A stretch of 7,499 nucleotides of DNA from Thermoplasmata archaeon. Its GTDB lineage: Archaea; Thermoplasmatota; Thermoplasmata; Lutacidiplasmatales; UBA184. Below are positions 5,740 through 7,499 of this stretch, piece by piece. Made by a program: the position numbers and the translations under genes. Each line of letters starts with the position of its first letter. Position 1 is the stretch's first letter. The notes beneath the pieces are model-generated. The model worked only from the letters and a program-made list of their open reading frames with translations. It ran no database searches and had not been told where the DNA came from. The stretch covers positions 1-7,499 of the forward strand of contig JASHTC010000167.1 in the NCBI GenBank assembly GCA_030040755.1, given 5' to 3'.

Positions 5740-6522
5740 ATGGCGACGGTGAAGGCCGAGTTCCCCAGCGTCCCGACCGAGGGGCGGGCCCTGCCCGCGT
5801 TCGCCGTCGTCGGATGGCGGTGGATCAGCCGCAACCCGGCGGTGACGATCACCCCCGTCCTGCTGCCGTTCATCTTCCTGTACTTCCTCTCGCTGATCTC
5901 TCCGCCCGCGCTCCTCCCGCTCGAGATAGTGGGGGCGATGCTGTTCACGATGCAGAACATCGGCAGCTGGGTGCTCGGCGACAGCGCCACGTGGCGGATC
6001 GAGTGCTCGTTGCAGGACATGTTCGTGGCCAGCCCCCTCGGCCGCCTGCGGTACCTGTTCGGGATCGCCTTCTCCAACCTGATCGCGATGCTCCCGGCGC
6101 TCGCCATCCTGACCGTCCTCCTCGCCTGGAAGGGCGGGCAGGAGGGGTTCCCCCTCACCGGGTTCGGCGCGCTCGTGCTCCTGGGGAGCCTGTTCACCCT
6201 CTGGATCCTCTTCTCGTCAATCGGGATGGCGATCTCGAGCCGGATCCGCACCCAGCGGGAGATCTGGCCGGTCGGCAACCTGACGTTCACGCTGCTCGGG
6301 ATGCTCTCGCCCCTGTACTACCCGCTCTCCCGGCTTCCTCCCGTCTGGCAGGAGGCGGCTCGCTTCCTCCCGACGACGTACGCCGCCCTGCTCGTGCAGG
6401 GGGCGCTCGGGATCACGCCGGCCTCGCCGGGGGAGCTCGTCCTGTACGCCGCGCTCCTGGCCATCTCGGCCGCGGTGGGGCTCGTCGTCTGCCTCCGGCT
6501 CTACCGATGGGGCGAACGGTGA
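5740..6522 (+). CDS. ABC-2-type transporter permease, second membrane subunit
   Basis: The 260-residue protein again has about six helices (near 36-52, 60-78, 104-128, 141-163, 178-196 and 233-253). It has the same plan as the preceding permease: a short amphipathic N-terminus (VVGWRWISRN, 23-32), a coupling-loop candidate with LQDMFVASPLGRLRYL (91-106), and the ABC-2 signature LGMLSPLYYPLSRLPP (186-201) followed by FLPTTYAALLVQGALG (209-224). The two permeases share this layout but little sequence identity by eye, so they look like anciently duplicated partners of a heterodimer. The ATG at 5740 follows the previous TAG with no gap, so translation is likely coupled. The transporter appears complete without a substrate-binding protein, as expected for an exporter. 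Confidence 0.87.
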   Translation: MATVKAEFPSVPTEGRALPAFAVVGWRWISRNPAVTITPVLLPFIFLYFLSLISPPALLPLEIVGAMLFTMQNIGSWVLGDSATWRIECSLQDMFVASPLGRLRYLFGIAFSNLIAMLPALAILTVLLAWKGGQEGFPLTGFGALVLLGSLFTLWILFSSIGMAISSRIRTQREIWPVGNLTFTLLGMLSPLYYPLSRLPPVWQEAARFLPTTYAALLVQGALGITPASPGELVLYAALLAISAAVGLVVCLRLYRWGER

Positions 6523-6608
6523 GGGGCGGGCGCCGGAACGTTCATAGGGAGTGCGGTCATAGAGCGGTTGGTGCCTACCCGACACGAGCCGCTCCTAGGG
6601 TCCCCGCT

Positions 6609-6631
6609 GGGCCGAGCGGCCCGGTCTCGGC
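6609..6631 (+). other. Hairpin-forming sequence in the gap between the ABC operon and aIF1
   Basis: The 163-base gap 6523-6685 contains GGGCC-GAGC-GGCCC (6609-6622), and an alternative overlapping stem GCCGAG (6611-6616) with CTCGGC (6626-6631). A weaker 6-bp stem joins 6562-6567 and 6589-6594. No T-tract follows, so a standard terminator is not supported. The role could be the 3' end of the operon mRNA or an unrecognised small RNA. I see no clear TATA box for aIF1 close to its start. Confidence 0.25.
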
Positions 6632-6685
6632 GCCTGGCCCGTCCCCGGACCTCCTGCCTCGGGGCGGGATGTTGAGAAGCTAACG

Positions 6686-7003
6686 ATGCCCAACGACGAG
6701 TTCGATGAGATCCTGTCCGCGCTCGACCGAGAGACCGCCCGCATCCGGGTCCGCGCCGAGCCCCGACGCTACAACAAGCCGGCGACCGTGATCTCGGGGT
6801 TCCCGCCCGGCGTCGACCTGGAGGAGACGACCCGGACCCTGAAGAACCGTCTCGCCACGGGCGGCTCGGTCGTGGACGGGGAGGTCTACCTCCAGGGGGA
6901 CCACCGGAGCCGGATCCGCGACGAGCTCGCCAAGCTCGGCTTCGACCCCGAGACGATCGAGATCTCCGATACCGCGCTCCCCAAGCGGGGCCGACGCGGT
7001 TAA
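6686..7003 (+). CDS. Translation initiation factor aIF1 (SUI1 family)
   Basis: aIF1 binds the small ribosomal subunit near the P site and enforces accurate start-codon selection. The 105-residue length and sequence match the archaeal SUI1 fold. Residues RRYNKPATVISGFPPGVDLE (27-46) form the first conserved block. LKNRLATGGSVVDGEVYLQG (52-71) is the core, and DHRSRIRDELAKLGF (72-86) is the conserved C-terminal helix segment. An acidic N-terminal helix (3-17) and a basic tail (KRGRRG) flank the domain. Start: ATG at 6686, right after an in-frame region with no alternative start. AGAAG (6675-6679) is only a weak ribosome-binding match. A hairpin with a T-tract ends the transcript, so this is probably a single-gene unit. 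The assignment is one of the firmest in the window and supports an archaeal host. Confidence 0.94.
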   Translation: MPNDEFDEILSALDRETARIRVRAEPRRYNKPATVISGFPPGVDLEETTRTLKNRLATGGSVVDGEVYLQGDHRSRIRDELAKLGFDPETIEISDTALPKRGRRG

Positions 7004-7005
7004 AT

Positions 7006-7027
7006 GCGCGGAACCCGCGCTCATTTT
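7006..7027 (+). terminator. Hairpin plus T-rich tract after aIF1
   Basis: GCGCGG (7006-7011) and CCGCGC (7015-7020) form a 6-bp stem with an AAC loop, starting two bases past the TAA stop. It is followed directly by TCATTTT (7021-7027). T-rich tracts direct termination in archaea, and this is the clearest such site in the window. Confidence 0.5.
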
Positions 7028-7095
7028 CGGGGAAATTTGAATAAATCCGCACGGGAAAGGGATGGCTAGGCGCTGATTGCGGCGGTCGCGAACGG

Positions 7096-7117
7096 TATAA
7101 ACCTCGGTGCCCCGAGG
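7096..7117 (+). promoter_or_regulatory. TATA box and adjacent palindrome of the sulfurtransferase gene
   Basis: TATAAA (7096-7101) is the best TATA box in the window. Its centre is about 34 bases before the ATG at 7132, so a start about 25 bases downstream gives a leader of roughly 8 bases. Directly after it lies the inverted repeat CCTCGG (7102-7107) and CCGAGG (7112-7117) with a 4-base spacer, between the TATA box and the expected transcription start. A protein bound there would block polymerase recruitment, so it is a candidate operator. Confidence 0.6.
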
Positions 7118-7131
7118 GGGCGAGTACCCCC

Positions 7132-7499
7132 ATGTCGACCTACGCACATCCGGAGACGCTCGTGGAGAACGACTGGCTGGCCGCCCACCTGACCGACCCG
7201 AAGGTCCGGATCGCCGAGGTCGACTACGACCCGGCGGCGAACTACGACCTCGGACACATCCCGGGGTCGGTCCTGTTCGACTGGAGGAAGGACATCAACG
7301 ACCCGCTCGCCCGGGATATCCTGTCCGGGGAGGCCTTTCAGCATCTGTTCCAGAAGGCGGGGATCAACGCGGACACGACGGTCGTCCTCTACGGCGACTT
7401 CAACAACTGGTTCGCCGCCTTCGCCTACTGGGTCTTCACCTACTACGGAGCCAAGCACCTCAAGCTCCTCAACGGCGGCCGCAAGAAGTGGATCGCCGA
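7132..7499 (+). CDS. Rhodanese-family sulfurtransferase (N-terminal part; cut by window end)
   Basis: The 122 complete codons visible match the N-terminal rhodanese domain of two-domain thiosulfate or 3-mercaptopyruvate sulfurtransferases, and look closest to the archaeal/actinobacterial CysA-like type. Recognisable blocks are VENDWLAAHL (11-20), IAEVDYDP (27-34), YDLGHIPGSVLFDWRKD (38-54), GINADTTVVLYGDFNNWFAA (77-96) and LLNGGRKKW (112-120). In this family sulfur is carried on an active-site Cys in the second domain, which lies beyond the window. No Cys occurs in the visible part, as expected for an inactive first domain. Start: ATG at 7132 is supported by the TATA box about 34 bases upstream and by homology beginning a few residues in. 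Five C directly precede the ATG. The frame is open to the end of the window. The family is clear; the sulfur donor is not. Confidence 0.9.
   Translation, partial: MSTYAHPETLVENDWLAAHLTDPKVRIAEVDYDPAANYDLGHIPGSVLFDWRKDINDPLARDILSGEAFQHLFQKAGINADTTVVLYGDFNNWFAAFAYWVFTYYGAKHLKLLNGGRKKWIA

Noticed and set aside
5034..6683. A plus-strand frame of 549 codons across both permeases
   Set aside because: Composition is Arg/Pro/Gly-biased without membrane helices. The two overlapped permease frames are clearly real.

Overview
The window looks like chromosomal DNA of a high-GC archaeon. The evidence is a tRNA-Trp interrupted after position 37 by an intron with a bulge-helix-bulge-type junction, an archaeal/eukaryotic-type translation initiation factor aIF1 (SUI1), TATA boxes instead of bacterial -35/-10 signals, and a secreted protein rich in N-glycosylation sequons with a C-terminal membrane anchor. 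A high-GC member of the Thermoplasmata-related lineages would fit, but that placement is inference; no marker here proves the lineage.

Layout. 6-169: split tRNA-Trp(CCA), plus strand. 170-521: no gene seen, but a long inverted repeat at 425-508. 522-1295: secreted, membrane-anchored surface protein on the minus strand. 1296-1658: divergent intergenic region. 1659-3425: polytopic flippase of the polysaccharide/lipid-linked-sugar exporter type with a TTG start. 3584-3976: A-type Fe-S carrier (IscA/HesB family) with extra cysteines. 4059-6522: compact operon of an ABC ATPase and two ABC-2-type permeases (11-nt overlap, then directly abutting). 6686-7003: aIF1, followed by a hairpin-plus-T-tract terminator. 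7132-7499: start of a rhodanese-family sulfurtransferase that runs off the window end, behind a clear TATA box.

How the parts relate. The flippase and the glycosylatable surface protein are divergently arranged and both concern the cell envelope; a link through surface glycosylation is possible but unproven. The ABC operon is a complete exporter core (one nucleotide-binding subunit, two different membrane subunits) of unknown substrate. The Fe-S carrier and the sulfurtransferase both belong to sulfur metabolism but are separate units about 3 kb apart.

The most interesting signal is inside the tRNA-Trp intron. Two intron segments are antisense to the two splice junctions. One pairs over 10 bp with anticodon position 34 and its surroundings. 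The other pairs over 7 bp and places position 39 exactly at the N+5 site of a box D'-like element. This is the arrangement of the known haloarchaeal intron-encoded box C/D methylation guide, but here with degenerate D boxes. Other notable signals are palindromes placed like operators at two promoters and a run of five to six C immediately before three of the start codons.
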